A DNA stretch of 64,000 nt from Kalaharituber pfeilii. Taxonomy: Eukaryota; Ascomycota; Pezizomycetes; Pezizales; Pezizaceae. The stretch is taken from positions 124,001 through 188,000 of the forward strand of contig WHUZ01000041.1 in the NCBI GenBank assembly GCA_015179045.1, in the 5' to 3' direction. The position numbers and the translations under genes were made by a program. Shown piece after piece: positions 45,601 to 58,264 of the stretch (position 1 is the stretch's first letter; every line of letters starts with the position of its first letter). The notes below the pieces were generated by a model. The model did no database searches. It had not been told where the DNA came from and saw only the letters and a program-made list of their open reading frames with translations.

Positions 45601-45895
45601 GGCCACCTCCCAGGGCGCTGTAGCCCGCGTTGGACGCAGCGTGGTAGCTCGAGGTCGACGGGTCCAGCTCCTCGAGGTCGAGATCGAGGTCCGAATCCGA
45701 GTCTGACGGCGGCGGGACGGCGAGCGCGGGGCGGGGGCGGGGGCGGGGGAGGCGGAGGCGGAGGGCGAGAGGACATCTGCCTCTAACGGTGGGTGCGGGC
45801 GATGATTTGTTGGGAGGTGTGCGGTGTGCGGCGCGGTGGGTGTCGAGACCTGTGGTCAGCGTGCTTGCTGGAGGCTCCGATCGTCGTGGATGCAA
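41740..45895 (-). CDS. NEO1: NEO1-like P4-ATPase (phospholipid flippase)
   Basis: Flippase of the NEO1/ATP9 class, which in yeast acts at Golgi and endosomal membranes without a CDC50 subunit. Exon 1 ends at 43,976 and exon 2 starts at 43,894; the 81-nt intron joins TQN to DMELKKIHVGTVSY. The N-terminus has DSDSDLDLDLEELDPS, then HEFSYFFNLYFLLVALSQIIP. Catalytic features are DQLDGETDWKLR, LLSDKTGTLTQN (phosphorylated Asp), MLTGDKVETA and CIGDGGNDVSMIQAADVGVGI. Ten or so membrane segments are expected. Two frame problems exist. Near 45,300-45,430 the N-terminal and core frames overlap and do not join simply. At 41,823-41,826 a C-run of four (five in the duplicate at 9,366-9,370) shifts the last 28 or so codons, ending IMGLRWGRRGW instead of the expected tail to 41,740. 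Confidence 0.9.
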
Positions 45896-45899
45896 GCAG

Positions 45900-46648
45900 G
45901 CAGGCGGAGGGCCAATGGCGGCGCGGCGGCGTGCGTGGAGGACCCGCGAGCCTGAGCCTGTCGACTAGCAAGTATATTGCACAGGGAGGGCTGTTATCAT
46001 GTATCCGCTGTCTACTGCCTGCTCTCGCTCCAGCTAAGCTGCCAGACTCAAACCGTAAGCTGCCGCCCCCCTGGCCCGCTGCGCCGCCGCCGTGCCGGAC
46101 GCCCCGGAGTGCGCCCACCCCGTCGGCCACAGCTGCGTCCCGGCCCCGTCCCTGCCGCGCGACACACGACACGGCCTTGGCGTCATGCCCCCCCCAGGGC
46201 AGGCACGTGCGTGTCGCCGGGCCAAGCGCGCCGCCCGGACGCTTAGAGTAATCTGGCTTTTGGGGCGGCCGCAGCGTCACAGCAGCAGTAGCAAGCAAGC
46301 AAGCACGCAAGCACGCACGCACGCAAGCAAGCAAGCATCGCCAGGCATCCCACCAAGGCCCCCCAATTGGGCACCCAGCGCGGCGTGCGGAGCACTGTAC
46401 CACAGCATCCGGTCTGTCCGCCCCGCCTCTGTGGACGAGACGAAGCGCCCTGAATACCCAACAGCTCTCACGCCTGCCCGAGTAGTGTAGTGTACCTACG
46501 CAGCTGCATCCAGTGTCTCCCGTCTCCGCCCCCCGCCCCTTCCCTCTACGCTAATCTCCAGTCTTCAGCTTACACTCACCTGCAAAAAAAAACCTCATTA
46601 ACCCTTCTTCCCGCCGCTTCTGCTTCTATACCACCCCCCCTCCCCCCC
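45900..46648. other. Divergent intergenic region between NEO1 and SEC16
   Basis: GC-rich 0.75-kb region holding both promoters. It contains a microsatellite of CAAG/CACG units at 46,290-46,340 and short pyrimidine tracts before the SEC16 start. No additional gene recognised. Confidence 0.55.
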
Positions 46649-46877
46649 ATGGAGCAGAACCACTCGCAGTCGGAGCCCAGCAGCCTAGAGTCAGAAGCTT
46701 CGCTGCCGAGGGTGGCCTCGTCGGCGAGCTTCGTAGCAGAGGCGTGCCACATTGAGGACGTCAATGCGGGCTGCCAGGTGCACACTCACTCGTCCGACAT
46801 TGGGCTGCCGCGGCATTCCGTCGGTGGTGGCTTTTCGACGCAAGGCCAGCAGCCTATTCCTGAATCGAAGGAGACCG

Positions 46878-46909
<32 letters not shown>

Positions 46910-49900
46910 TCGGATAGCGGCGAGTCTCAAGATGCAATCAAAGGTCTGTATCTAGCAGACACCCTCCGTATGGTGGTGGAGGACAAGATTCCCGAGAGCT
47001 TGCGATGCTCGCGCGCTCTGCAAGTAGCTGTTTCTTGATCGGAGGCTAATGTGGAATATCTCTATTAGATTCCGCATCCCTAGATCTTTGGAGCAAATCA
47101 TCACTTCCGGAATCCAATTACGAAACGACCCCGGAGTCACCAACCAAACGCACGCCCACAATCAACCTTTCTGCAGCCAAGGAGCCCGATCCGGCGATGC
47201 CGCCAATACCGCCCACCCCAATGGTCGTGCCTCCGACCCCCTCGCTCTCCACACACGTGCCGCAGGTTCAAGACGGACGGAATGAAATTCCATCGTCTTT
47301 GCGCCCAGAGCTGAATTGGGGCTTCGACAGCAGCAAGAGTGAATCACTCTCAGGCCAGGAGACTGCCGCGTATGCAGCGCACGAAGCCGACGCGCCCATC
47401 CCGCCCACAGTGACCTCCAAACCCCAGTCCGAAATAAGCTCGGAAGACGAAACTGGAGATACAACACATTCGCCGTTTGGTGACTACGACGACGGGTCCA
47501 AAGAGGACTCGGAATTGCTAAACTCGATTTCCGCACAAGCAGCTAGTGTGCATAATACTCAAGCCGTGCAACCAAACTCCATGTTTGACACGCTGCAGAT
47601 TGGAAGGCAGGGCTTCGACGGTTTCGGGGATTTTGAGTCTGGCAAGTATAACAATGACGATGATGAGTCTAATTTTTTCAGCGCGTTGGGTAATGCAGAT
47701 ACGAGTACTCGTGAGCAAAACCAGCAGCAGCAGCAGCCGTCGGATTTTTCGCAGGCTCGGTGGGAAGAGGGCGTACCGCTGCCCCAGCAGCAAAATGATG
47801 CAGATACACATTCCGCGGAAAGGTCGCCTGAAAACGCAGGACCTTCGTTTTTCAACGAGGAGCCAAGCGAATATGAAGGCGGGGATTTCTTTTCATCAAC
47901 TAATACACAATTGCCGGCTGCGGCAGAGGGGAAATTACAGAGAAAATCAACTACGCAGGTCGTAGCATCAGCGCTAGAGAATAAACCTCATGATGCAGCA
48001 AACACAATCTCAGACCTATTTAGCGAGACCACCCCGGAGGAAGCCGACTTTTTCGCGAACCCGACTCAGGCTCAGGGAAAGCCAAAGATAGAGGAAGGAG
48101 AAGAGGCTGCGAAGCCAGACGCGGATGACATTGCGGCGAAATGGAAAGCTGCGCTAGCGGATGATGACCTCTTGGACGAAGACTTTTTGCCGGATGATGG
48201 TGAAGGTTTCTTGAGCAGCAGCGATGAGGAAGATGTGCCGCCGCCAAAGCCGGTGGTTGGAGTTACGCAAGGTTACCCCAACGCTGGGGCGCCCACAAGC
48301 GCTGCTGCGGCCAGATATTCCTCCCATGCCTCGGCCCCTCCTCAGAATCCCTACCAACCGCCGCAGCAGCCCTACCCGCCGAGATGGCAAGCACCGCCGA
48401 ACCCATATACCCCCGCGCAGCAGCCGGCTCCCTCGCCATACGCCCCGGTTGCGGCCCCAGCGTATGTCCCTCAAGCAGCCACTGCGCCATACTATCCTCC
48501 TCAGGCAGCACCCCCACCACCTCAGTACACAGCACCCCCTTCGAGGGTCGCCCCACCCGCACCCCCGGCTCCGAAAGCCCAAAGCTTCGTCGATAAGAAA
48601 GGTGCATACCAATCTCCGTATGATCTCCCAATGGAGGTAGTGAAGCCCGCAATCTCCAAGCGCGTGAGCATGCCGCAAATGTCGTCTACCCTGATATCCC
48701 CACCGCCGAGACAAAGCTCCTTTGGCGCAACCACCACTGCTACGCCTCCTCTAGCTCAGGGCGCGTTTGGTCAGCCCAAGCATACTTCACCGCTTGTGGC
48801 GCCGCCCACTGGCCCACCACCAACTGCAAAGGCAAAACCATCCCCCGCGCCAAAGCAAGCTTTCTTTGAGGAATTGCCGATTGCGAAAACTAGGCCTGCG
48901 CCTAGACCTCACTCTACGGCTCAGCAGCAGGCACCTGGGATGATGCGAAGCGGCAGCCTGCCTGAGGCTCCCCCTAGGCCTTCAAGTATGACACAGACAG
49001 CATACCAGCCACCCCCCCCACCGGCGCCCGCCCCTTCCTTAGGGCCTGCCCCTGTGTTTAGTTCAAAGTACGCATCACCGCCATCGGTAGCCCCTGCAAC
49101 CCCCACAGCAGCTCGTGCACAGTACCCCTCTGTCCCTCCGACACCCCCTGCAACATCGCATTACTCTCCTGCCACTGCCCCAGCAACTCTCCCCCCTCCT
49201 CAGGGGCTTATGTCCCCCCCACAAATCCCACCTTATCAACGAGCTCCTAGCGCACCTCTTGCCTCGACTGGAACGGAAAGCAAATACGCCCCTAGGCCAG
49301 CGAGCGCCGCGCTGCAGCAGTCCCCTCCACAACGACAAGTAAGCGCTCCGCTCACTTTCGGAGCCGATGGAGGAAGCGACGGAAGTCAACATACCCAACA
49401 AAGTTCCCCTAATCAAAACCGTTTCCCTGGAGAACACCATTTGCATTCATCCAGGCCTAGTACAGCAAAGTCAACTGGGTTTGCGGCGGCAATTGGAGTG
49501 GTGAAGGAAGAGGACGAGGCGGCAGTAGACGGTGGTGCTGACTCTACGGCTCCCCCATCATCTATTTCAGCAAGCAAGCATGCCCCCAGATCAGCGGCAA
49601 CCCCTCCACCGACAGCTCCACCAATGCGCGGAGTAAATCGAGCAGGGGCATTTTCTCCACCAGCTAGGAGTGGGTCACCGTATCAACAAATTCCCTCTCG
49701 GACAGCTTCGCCTGAGCAGTTTGCGCCACCTAGACGAGCTCGGACGCAAAGTCCCTCAACCGTCTTGAATGGTCCAAACAGGACGGTTAACCAGTATCAG
49801 CCCCAGAGGCAGGTTCAGAGACCGGCTTCTGCATTAGCTGGTAACACTTCGAATAGCTATACAGACTTCTCACCATTGGAGCAACACACTCGCAGCATGT

Positions 49901-52900
49901 CTACCGGCATCAAAAGTTACATGAACGATCCCGTAAACTTCATCCCACCAACAGATACTTCCGTCCAGGACCCACTCAACAGGTGGCAAGGCTGTCCAAT
50001 CTTCTCTTGGGGATTTGGTGGTCATGTGGTCACAATGTTCCCCAGCCGGACCCAGCGCAATGTGGTGGGAAGTTTACAGCCAATGATCAAGTGTTCTCCG
50101 GGTGAGGTCAAGGTTCGGAGCATCAAAGAGGTGTTGCCATTGGAGGATAGCGTTGTGAAATTCCCGGGGCCTGTCTATACAGGTAGTAAGGGCGGCAAGG
50201 CAAAAAAGAAGGAGGTCCTGGCTTGGATGGCAGGGAAGATTGAGAAAATGGAAAGGGAAGCTACTGAAGCTGGAATAGCCCTACCAGGAGAGGCTCCGCG
50301 GGTTGATGAGGGAGACAGGAAACGGCAGGAGGAGAAGATTCTGCTTTGGAAAGGCATGAAGCTGTTACTGGAGCATGATGGGGTATTAGAAGGGTATGTT
50401 CCGAAATTACAATTTCGTTCTACTAAAGACCTAATGGGATCGTTCACAGAGTCGAAGCCGAAAAGGCAGCGAGGGCATTCATCTGGTCCGAGGAGCCATC
50501 TCCCACATCACCGGACTCTTTCAACCTTGTCGCGTCGTTGAATAGCACCGCTGCGGAAAGCGGCCCCTCAGTGGCAGCCGATCGTGTCGACCCCGAAGCC
50601 ATGAAGAAGATTAAGTCCCTTTTGCTTATCGGGGACCGGACATCCGCTGTGTGGCATGCCGTCGATAAGCGGCTTTGGTCGCATGCTATGCTCATTGCCG
50701 GCACAGTCAGCACGAATTTGTGGAAGCAGGTGGTGCAGGACTTTGTGCGGAATGAGGTCAAGACGCTTGGAAAGGACCTCGAGAGCTTGGCTGTGCTATA
50801 TGAGATATTCGGCGGGAACGGGGAGGAGAGTATCGATGAGCTTGTGCCGCAAAGTGCGCGGTTGGGACAGCCGATGATGACCAACATCACTGGGACGGTC
50901 TCGGCTAGGAACCCGCTTGACGGGCTAGAGAAGTGGAGGGAGACACTGTCACTGATTGTTTCGAATAGGAGCGCGGGGGATTCAAGCGCGATTATGGCAT
51001 TGAGTAAGCTGTTAGGGAGCTATGCTCGCATCGAGGCTGCGCACCTCTGGTAGGTTATAAGGCTCTGGATTTGGGGTTATGTTTTTGCTAACTTCGTTGT
51101 TTAGCTTGTTATTTGCGCGTAATGCCTCGGTATTTTCTGGGTCGGAGGACCCGCATGCCCTAGTAACGCTCTTTGGAGCGGACCATGTGTACTCGCCATT
51201 CGACTTCTGGAGGGACACTGACGCGATTTTGCTGAGCGAGGTTTACGAGCTTGTGCTGTCGCTGCTACCGGCGCCGGCAACTCCACCCCTAATTCCACAT
51301 CTCCAAGGCATCAAACTATACCACGCCTTTATGCTTGCGGAGAACGGATACCGTACAGAAGCGCAAAAGTACTGCGACGCCATCGCCTCCGTGCTCAAGC
51401 TATCAGGGAAACCATCACCGTACTTTCACAGAAACCTGTTTACCGCGCTAGAGGAGCTGAGCACAAGGGTTAGCCAGTCGCCAAAGGACGCTGCTGCGAG
51501 CGGATGGCTCAGTAAACCGAGTCTCGACAACATCTCGGGTAGTATGTGGGGCGCGTTCACAAAGTTTGTGGCTGGAGAGGAGACGGAGTCTGCCACACCG
51601 GGCACGGAGCATGGGCAGAATACGGGTGGGTTGTTGGGGGATGCGGGGTCGTCGTTTGGGGTTGTGGCTGCGAGTCCGGGGATAAGTAGGACCCAGTCGA
51701 CGGCGGATATATATGGGGGGTATGGTGCAGGTGGTAATGTGTCGAATTACTCTCCGACGATGCCGAAGAATCCGCGGTATGAGGCGGTGGGTGGTGCAGC
51801 GAATCAGTATACGCCGCAGCAAATGTATACATCTCGGCCGACTACCTCGGCGAATCCATACGAGCCAACAAATTCTAATTATAGCCCGTACAGCTCCGCG
51901 AATTCGCATTCATACAACCCTGCCTCGCAGCAATCGTCGAGCCAATATTCTGCGGCTAATCCATACATGCCGCAGGGCGGATACGAACCTGCAGCAGGAA
52001 AGTCGACAACGGATAGCTCGAATCCATCCAATGGGTCATTCGACTCTCCGGCAGCTACCAAGTCCACGTTTGAGGACACCTCGAGCAGCTATACTTATGA
52101 GCCGCCGCAGCCGTCATACGGTGGATACGAGCCACCGACGTCAGAAGCCCCTGCTACCGCCGAGCGAGACTCCGAGCACAAGAAGGACGACTCGGCGGAC
52201 GAGAAGCCAAAGCCAAAGAAGAAGAGCTTCATGGATGACGATGATGATGACGCAGAGTTCGTTGCTCGCGCGGCAAAACTCAAGCAGGAGGAGGAGGAGA
52301 AGAGGAAGAAGGAGGAAGAGGAGAAGAAGAAGGAGCAAGCGTCGTCTGGAGGTGGGGGATGGTTTAGGTGGTTTGTAAAGAAGGATAGTGCGTCGGGCGG
52401 GGGACCGATTAAGGCCAAGTTGGGCGAGGAGAGTAGCTTTTATTATGACCCGGATCTGAAGAGGTGGATAAACAAGAAGGTGCGATATCTTCGTGCGGTT
52501 TTACGCGGCAGTGGCTAATGGATTTAATGAATGAACTAGGCTCCACCCGAAGACAATGTCCCCAAAAGCACGCCACCACCACCTAAACGCACCTCTGGGC
52601 CCCCTTCCCGACCTGGCTCCGCTGCTCCACCACAGTCTTTGACCGCTTCGGCCCCGCCGCCGACGAAATCCGCTAGCGTGCCACCCATGAACACTTCGTA
52701 CCCGCCCTCGCCATCCACCCCCACGGCCCCACCTCCGCGCGCCGGCACTCCTGTCGCCCCGCCGCCTCGTGCGGGAACGCCATCCACGCCTAGTAACGCA
52801 CCGCCGAGCAGAGTCGGGACACCAGCACCACCGAGTACGCCGGGGACGCCGAGGTCGGCACCACCGCCTCCTCCGCCTGCATCAGCGCCACCACCGGCGG

Positions 52901-53073
52901 CAGGCGCGGGGAAGAGCGCGCCGCCGACGAGGCCAAGTACTGCCGCCGGAGGGGATATGTTGGATGATTTGTTGGGTGGGCCGCCGCAGCCGGGAGCGAG
53001 GAAGGCAGCGGGGGCAGCGGCGGGAGGAAAGAAGGGCAGGAAGGGGAGGTATGTGGATGTTATGGCGAAGTAG
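46649..53073 (+). CDS. SEC16: COPII coat scaffold protein SEC16
   Basis: Large peripheral ER protein that organises COPII assembly at ER exit sites. Five exons: 46,649-46,943, 47,069-50,393, 50,450-51,050, 51,105-52,479 and 52,540-53,073. All introns (125, 56, 54 and 60 nt) are GT-AG and keep frame, for example RWINKK/APPEDN. The N-terminal 950 or so residues are disordered, Pro/Gln/Ser-rich, with a CAG-encoded Gln run (about 46,879). The central conserved domain begins CPIFSWGFGGHVVTMFPS. The helical ancestral-coatomer domain follows (KSLLLIGDRTSAVWHAVDKRLWSHAM ... CLLFARN). The C-terminus has SFYYDPDLKRW, a Pro-rich stretch and GRYVDVMAK, a standard Sec16 ending. The start fits because the first ATG after a pyrimidine-rich leader opens a continuous frame. 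The gene appears intact. Confidence 0.96.
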
Positions 53074-53400
53074 TGGGGTGGGGGAGGATGATCAATTGTT
53101 AGGTTGCTGAAAGTTAGAATTGTTGGTTTTTACTTTTTAATATTTTCTTTTGTTTTTGCTTTTGTTCAATGTGTTTGTGTCCGGTGGTGTTTGTGTGGTG
53201 GAAAGATGAATTGGAGTGCTTGATATGACGAATTGACTTTTCTATGTATATTGTATATGAATAAATGTACGATTTATGTCTTGTTTTTTTATATATTGTC
53301 TTTTTTCTTTTTTTTGATGGTTAATGTCGATGGTGTAGAATAATATAAAAATGTTATTATTAGTTATTTTCAATGTTTTATTTTGTTTCCCCGCTCCCCC
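53074..53400. other. SEC16 3' flank
   Basis: T-rich sequence with AATAAA-like motifs (GAATAAATG at about 53,260), a likely polyadenylation region. No gene. Confidence 0.5.
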
Positions 53401-55700
53401 CCGCAGCCTTTTGTAACGTAAGTAAGCTGCTAGCTTAATTGTTATAGAAGATCGAGTTGTGAAAAAAGATTGAGATTAAGAAAGAGAGGTACATCGGTGC
53501 TATATGCATATTTAGGGTTTTACTCTACTTTACTAGGTCCCTGGCATGGCCTATATATCATATGTCAGTAGAGTGAGGTATCGAATTATTGAATTTTTTT
53601 TGGTAGAGGTTGGTGGGGTTGGGTGGGGTGGGGTGGGTGAGGTGGAGGGTATATAGGAAAAAAAAAAAAAAAGGTAAAATTTGGCTTGTGTGGGAGATGT
53701 GGATGGTATGTCTCTGGGAGTCTCGTCTCTGGGAGTCTCGTCTCTGGGAGGGACATTTGTTTTTGTTTCATTTTGTATTATATTTAATTTATTCATCCCC
53801 CCCCTCCCCCGCCCCTACCCCAGGGCATTTTTTATAACATAACATACCTAAGCTGCTCCTAGCTTCATATATACAAAATCGAGCTATGGAAAACGATCGA
53901 GATCAGAGAAAGAGAGAGAGAGATGGTACTTACTTGGTACCATATTTATATATATATGTATAGGGTTTTACTTTAGTTTACTAGGGGCTCTGGCATGGCC
54001 TATACATATCATATATCATATGGCAGTGGAGGGATGTATTGAAGTATTGAATTTTTCAGTTTTTGGTGAGGGTTGGTGGGGTTGGATGGGTTGGATGGGG
54101 GGTGAGGTTGGTGAGGTGGGTAAGGTAGGTGGAGGGTATATGGGAAAAAAAAAAAAAAAAAAAGAAATAAAATTTGGCTTGTGTGTGTGGGAGATGTGGA
54201 TGGTATGTCTCTGGGAGTCTCTTGTCTCTCTAAAAGGAACTTTTGTTTTATTTTGTTTGTTTGTTTTTTCTTTTGTATTTATTTTTATTCCCCACTCCCC
54301 CCCCCCCCCCCTCCCTCCCCTCCACGGCACTTTTATAACATAACACACCTAAGCCGCTAGCTTCATATATACAAAGCTGAGTCGTGGAAAACGATCGAGA
54401 TCAGAAAAAAGAAAGAGAGATGTTACTTACTTGGTGCTATATATATATCTGTATAGGTTTTTGCTTTAGTTTACTAGGGGCTCTGGCATGGTCTATATAT
54501 ATTATATTATATTATATGGCAGTAGAGGGAAGTATTGAAGTATTGAATTTTTTTGGTTTTTGGTGGGGGTTGGTGGGGTGGATGAGGTGGGGTGGGGGGT
54601 GAGGTTGGGTGAGTGGGTTAGGTGAGGTGGAGGGTATATAGAAAAAAAAAAAAAAAAAAGAAATAAAATTTGGTGTGTGTGTGTGGGAGATGTGGATGGT
54701 ATGTTTTTGGGAGTCTCATATCTACGGAAGGGACTTTTTATTTTATTTTATTTTATATTGTATTAATTTATTCATCCCCCCCTCTCCTCCCCCAGGGCAT
54801 TGTTATAACATAACATACCTAAGCCGCTAGCTTCATATATACAAAACCGAATTATAAAAAATGATCGAGACCAGGGAAAGAGAGAGAGAGAGATGTTACT
54901 TACTTGGTGCTACAAATATATATAGGGTTTTGCTATAGTTTACTAGGTCCCTGGCATGGCCTATACATATCATGTGTTAGTAGAGTGAGGTATTGAAGTA
55001 TTGAATTTTTTGGTTTTTGATGGAGGTTGGTGGGGGTTGGTGGGGGTTGGATGGGTGAGGTTGGGTGGGTGGAGTTGGTGGGGTTGGTGGGTAAGGTTGG
55101 GTGGGCAAGGGGGGGTTATATGGGGAAAAAGAAAAAAAAAAAAGAAATAAAATTTGGTATGTGTGTGTGGGAGATGTAGATGGTATGTTTCTGGGAGTCT
55201 CGTTTCTGGGAGGAACTTTTTGTTTTATTTTATTTTATTTATTCCCCTCTCCCTCCAATACTATAGTACTTTGATAACATAACCAAGCTACTTGACCTCA
55301 TATATACAAAACCGAGTTGTAAAAAACGACCAAGACCAGAAAAAGGAGAGAGAGATGACTTACTTGGTGCTATGTATAGTATATGTGTGTGTATATAGGG
55401 TTTGTGCTTTAGTTTACTAGAGGCTCTGGTATGGCCTATTCATATTATATAGTAGTGGAGTGAAGTGTTGGATGAGTGGGTTGGGTAGGTGAGGTAGAGG
55501 GTATATGGAAAAAAAAAATAAAATTTGGCTTGTGTGTTGAATATGTATGGTATGTGCCTAGAAGTCTCGTGGTAGTTTTTTGGGGGGGAATAGAGTTTGG
55601 TACGCTACTAGGAAGAATGTACGTGCACGGGGCACCCACGGGGGGTGTACGGGTCTCTGAGGGGGAGAGGAGATTCAAAACCCATAAAACCAAAAAGGAG
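53400..55700. repeat. Tandem satellite, five units of about 430-495 bp
   Basis: A common landmark (CTAGCTTCATATATACAAAA..GAG or a variant) falls at about 53,434, 53,862, 54,357, 54,828 and 55,290. Each unit has, in order: that landmark; GATCGAGA with GAGAGAGA; TACTTGGTGCTA; TTTACTAGG..CTCTGGCATGGCCTAT; GTGAGGTATTGAAGTATTGAATTTTT; a GGTTGGTGGGG run; an A-run followed by AAATAAAATTTGGCTTGTG; and GAGATGTGGATGGTATGTCTCTGGGAGTCTCG; then a C-rich run. Open frames inside are coincidental, since each unit interrupts them differently. Units diverge toward the right end. Confidence 0.88.
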
Positions 55701-56257
55701 TTGTATGTACTGTAAACCTACTGAACCAGCCTGCAAACCATAGTAAAGGTTTCGTGGGGGGATGGTGAAGTGACATATGGTATGGCATATATGAATGATT
55801 CACAATACCTCGATCCCCCAGCTGGAGTTTTAGAATTTCTTAAAAAAAGACATTATAATAGTACCTTAAAAAAGCAGTATATGTACGGTAAACTCCAAAC
55901 AAAAATATAGGTCCAAAGAAACACCTTTTTTGTTTGGTGGTGGTGGGGAGGGATATGTTAGGTATATTATATGTTGTGTTTTACTTTTATTTTTTGCCAG
56001 TGGGTTTTCGTAGAAGATTACAGGATGAAAATGGTAAATAGGGGCAATAGGGAAAGAAAGGAGGAAAAGGATGGGAATAGGTGGGGAATAGGGGGTATTA
56101 TATAGCTCAAGGGGATGAAGAGAGAAATTAGATTAAAAAAAAAAAAAAAAGAAACTGGTATCTACAGTGAAAATGACAAGAATGGAAACTTGTTGGGCAA
56201 AAAAGAGTCCTCAGAGGAAAAATCGAAATCGAGAACCTAACGAAAAATCAAGAAATT
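55701..56257. other. Intergenic, A/T-rich
   Basis: Short A-runs (56,134-56,151) and no coding frame of note. Adjoins the 3' end of the Myb-like gene. Confidence 0.5.
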
Positions 56258-57272
56258 CTACATCAGCCTCCTCTGAACCCCCATCGTCCGAGTTCCCATC
56301 CCACCATCCACCTCCACAAGCTCAACGCCCGCTCTCTCTAGCTGTCTCCGAATCCACAGCGTCTGCGCAGGGCCTTGCTTCATTGCCATAAACATCTCCG
56401 CCTTGGCCTCGTCCTCGAATATCTCAAACACCGCTGCCATCTCCTCCGGATCGAGTTCGGGATAGTCGAGTTGCAGCTTGTGGATCGCCTGGCTTCGGAC
56501 CTTTGTTCGCGCGCTGTGCGCAAGACTGTCTATTGCGGAAGCAAGGAGATGCGGGCCTCGGGATCGAGGCGTGTGCAGCGACGCGGTACGGGCTCGTTTG
56601 GTGACTGGGACCTCTTGAACCTCGTCTTCCCCCTCTTCCTCCTCCTCCTGCTGCTCCTCGGTTGGAGCGGGACTGGAAACAGCAGCCGCACGTTTCGCCA
56701 GACGGGCTCGAGACCGCGCGTATTCCCCCGCAGGCTGTGCCTGCGTTGCTCGCTTTTCCAACAGCTCTCCCATCCGGTCGAAATTCCTCAGCCCTCTAAA
56801 CCGGAACTTCGCCACCCCCCTATGCTTCTGCACAAACGCACTCCACACCGCTTCGCTGCACGTCACCTTGCGCGCAGCGTCGTCCCATCCCACCCCGCTC
56901 GATGGGCTCTTGAGCAGCTTGAACGCCGCGTAGTCCTTTTTCATGTTGTCCCATTTCTGCTGGATTTTCTTTGCGCTTATGTCCGGGCCGGAGTAGTCCT
57001 AGAAACCCCACCCGCTCAAAAAAAGAGAGGCTTTTGATTACTATAAGCAATTTCGGGCCTACGGGGTGGGAAGAGGGGGGGAAAGGGGGAAAACATTGGC
57101 GGTTTTTACATACCTCTGGCATGACGGCTTTGATCACGGGTAGTGCGTCGTCCCAGGTCTTGGACTTGAAGGAATTGTCGGAGGCACGCTTGCCGAGGGC
57201 GACTTGTTGCTGGAGGAAGGTGAGGAGGGTGTCCTCCATAAGCTCGGACCATCTGGCACGTTGTTCTGTCAT
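56258..57272 (-). CDS. Myb/SANT-like DNA-binding domain protein
   Basis: Two exons, 57,272-57,114 and 56,998-56,258, joined in frame by a 115-nt GT-AG intron (VMPE/DYSGPDIS). The N-terminal 130 residues match the Myb/SANT-like trihelix type: WSELMEDTLLTFLQQQVALGK, FKSKTWDDALPV, KKIQQKWDNMKKDYAAFKLL, GVGWDDAARKVTCSEAVWSAFVQKH, FRFRGLRNFDRM. The remainder is low-complexity (a Glu run of EEEEEGEDE) with a helical C-terminus (LDPEEMAAVFEIFEDE). Such domains occur in single-copy fungal genes and in accessory proteins of PIF/Harbinger transposons. A nuclear, DNA-binding role is likely; the target is unknown. An upstream in-frame ATG at 57,368 exists, but the domain fits the start at 57,272. Confidence 0.82.
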
Positions 57273-58228
57273 GTTTCGGGGTGAGTACTTTGGGGTTTGT
57301 AGAGGCTCGATCAGGCTCTTGCGGAATGAATTGGCTTCTGGAGATGTACTTACGGACGCTAGCCGCATGCCAAGCCATCCCTTACCGTGCTACATTGCGC
57401 TTGTGCAACCGTGCCTGATTAGTCAGGAAAGCAAACACTTTTACTGTGGTCAAATGTCAATTACTAGACCCTTTTTATTTAATAATATCTAAGGGGATTC
57501 ACACTTGTATCTAATTTCGTATTCTGCTTGCTTGTGAGACTAGTTGCTGACGCAAACTGCTGTACCGAATGACGATATGTACTAGGAAGTTTCCCTGCGG
57601 AACCAATAGTTTGGGGTACCATGGGAATCTTGGCAGCGTGTGGGTGTGGCGCGTTTGGAGGTTGCGTGGCCTGGTTGCATCTATGGGTGAGTTTCTGAAA
57701 CGGGAAGTGAGAAGTGACAGGATTTGGCGAGAAGGTTTCTACTGGCACTGGGAGGGGCTTCATTCTCCTGATTCTCTTCCTTCATTCATCAGTTGAGGTT
57801 TCAAGTTTGAGAATATCAATCATCTGTGTTCTCGGGAGAAAGTGTTTATTGGTAGTTTCTTCAGGACTCTACTCTTTTTCTTTTACTCCCCTTCCCTCCT
57901 ACAGTACCAGCCCAAGTACCTGCCGAATCATAGTTCATCCCACCACGCTGACTAAGCTGGAAACAAGGCGTTAATTTTTGACTTTTGCATCCGTAACAAA
58001 CCCAAAATCTCGTCGTCTCCGTTAAACGTCACGAGGGTTATGGTGAACGCTGGTGGGGAAGGTAGGTAAATCCCATTCTAATCAGAGGTTTCCAATTTAT
58101 ATGTCGAATAATGACAACTTTTCACGTCAATGGATCCGATGTCCTTGAAGTTCATGCCTTTCACTACCATTCGGTTTTCCGTGTTTCGCTTTCGGTAGTC
58201 TGGTAGTACCGGTAGTGGTAGCTGTAGT

Positions 58229-58264
<36 letters not shown>

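Noticed and set aside
45468..45776. Pro/Arg-rich frame beginning at an ATG at 45,776 as the NEO1 start
   Set aside because: It is out of frame with the conserved DSDLDLDLEELDP segment; left as an unresolved alternative start only.
53610..54600. Open frames with KKKKK and MWMVCLWES in the satellite
   Set aside because: They follow the repeat unit and shift between units; not coding.
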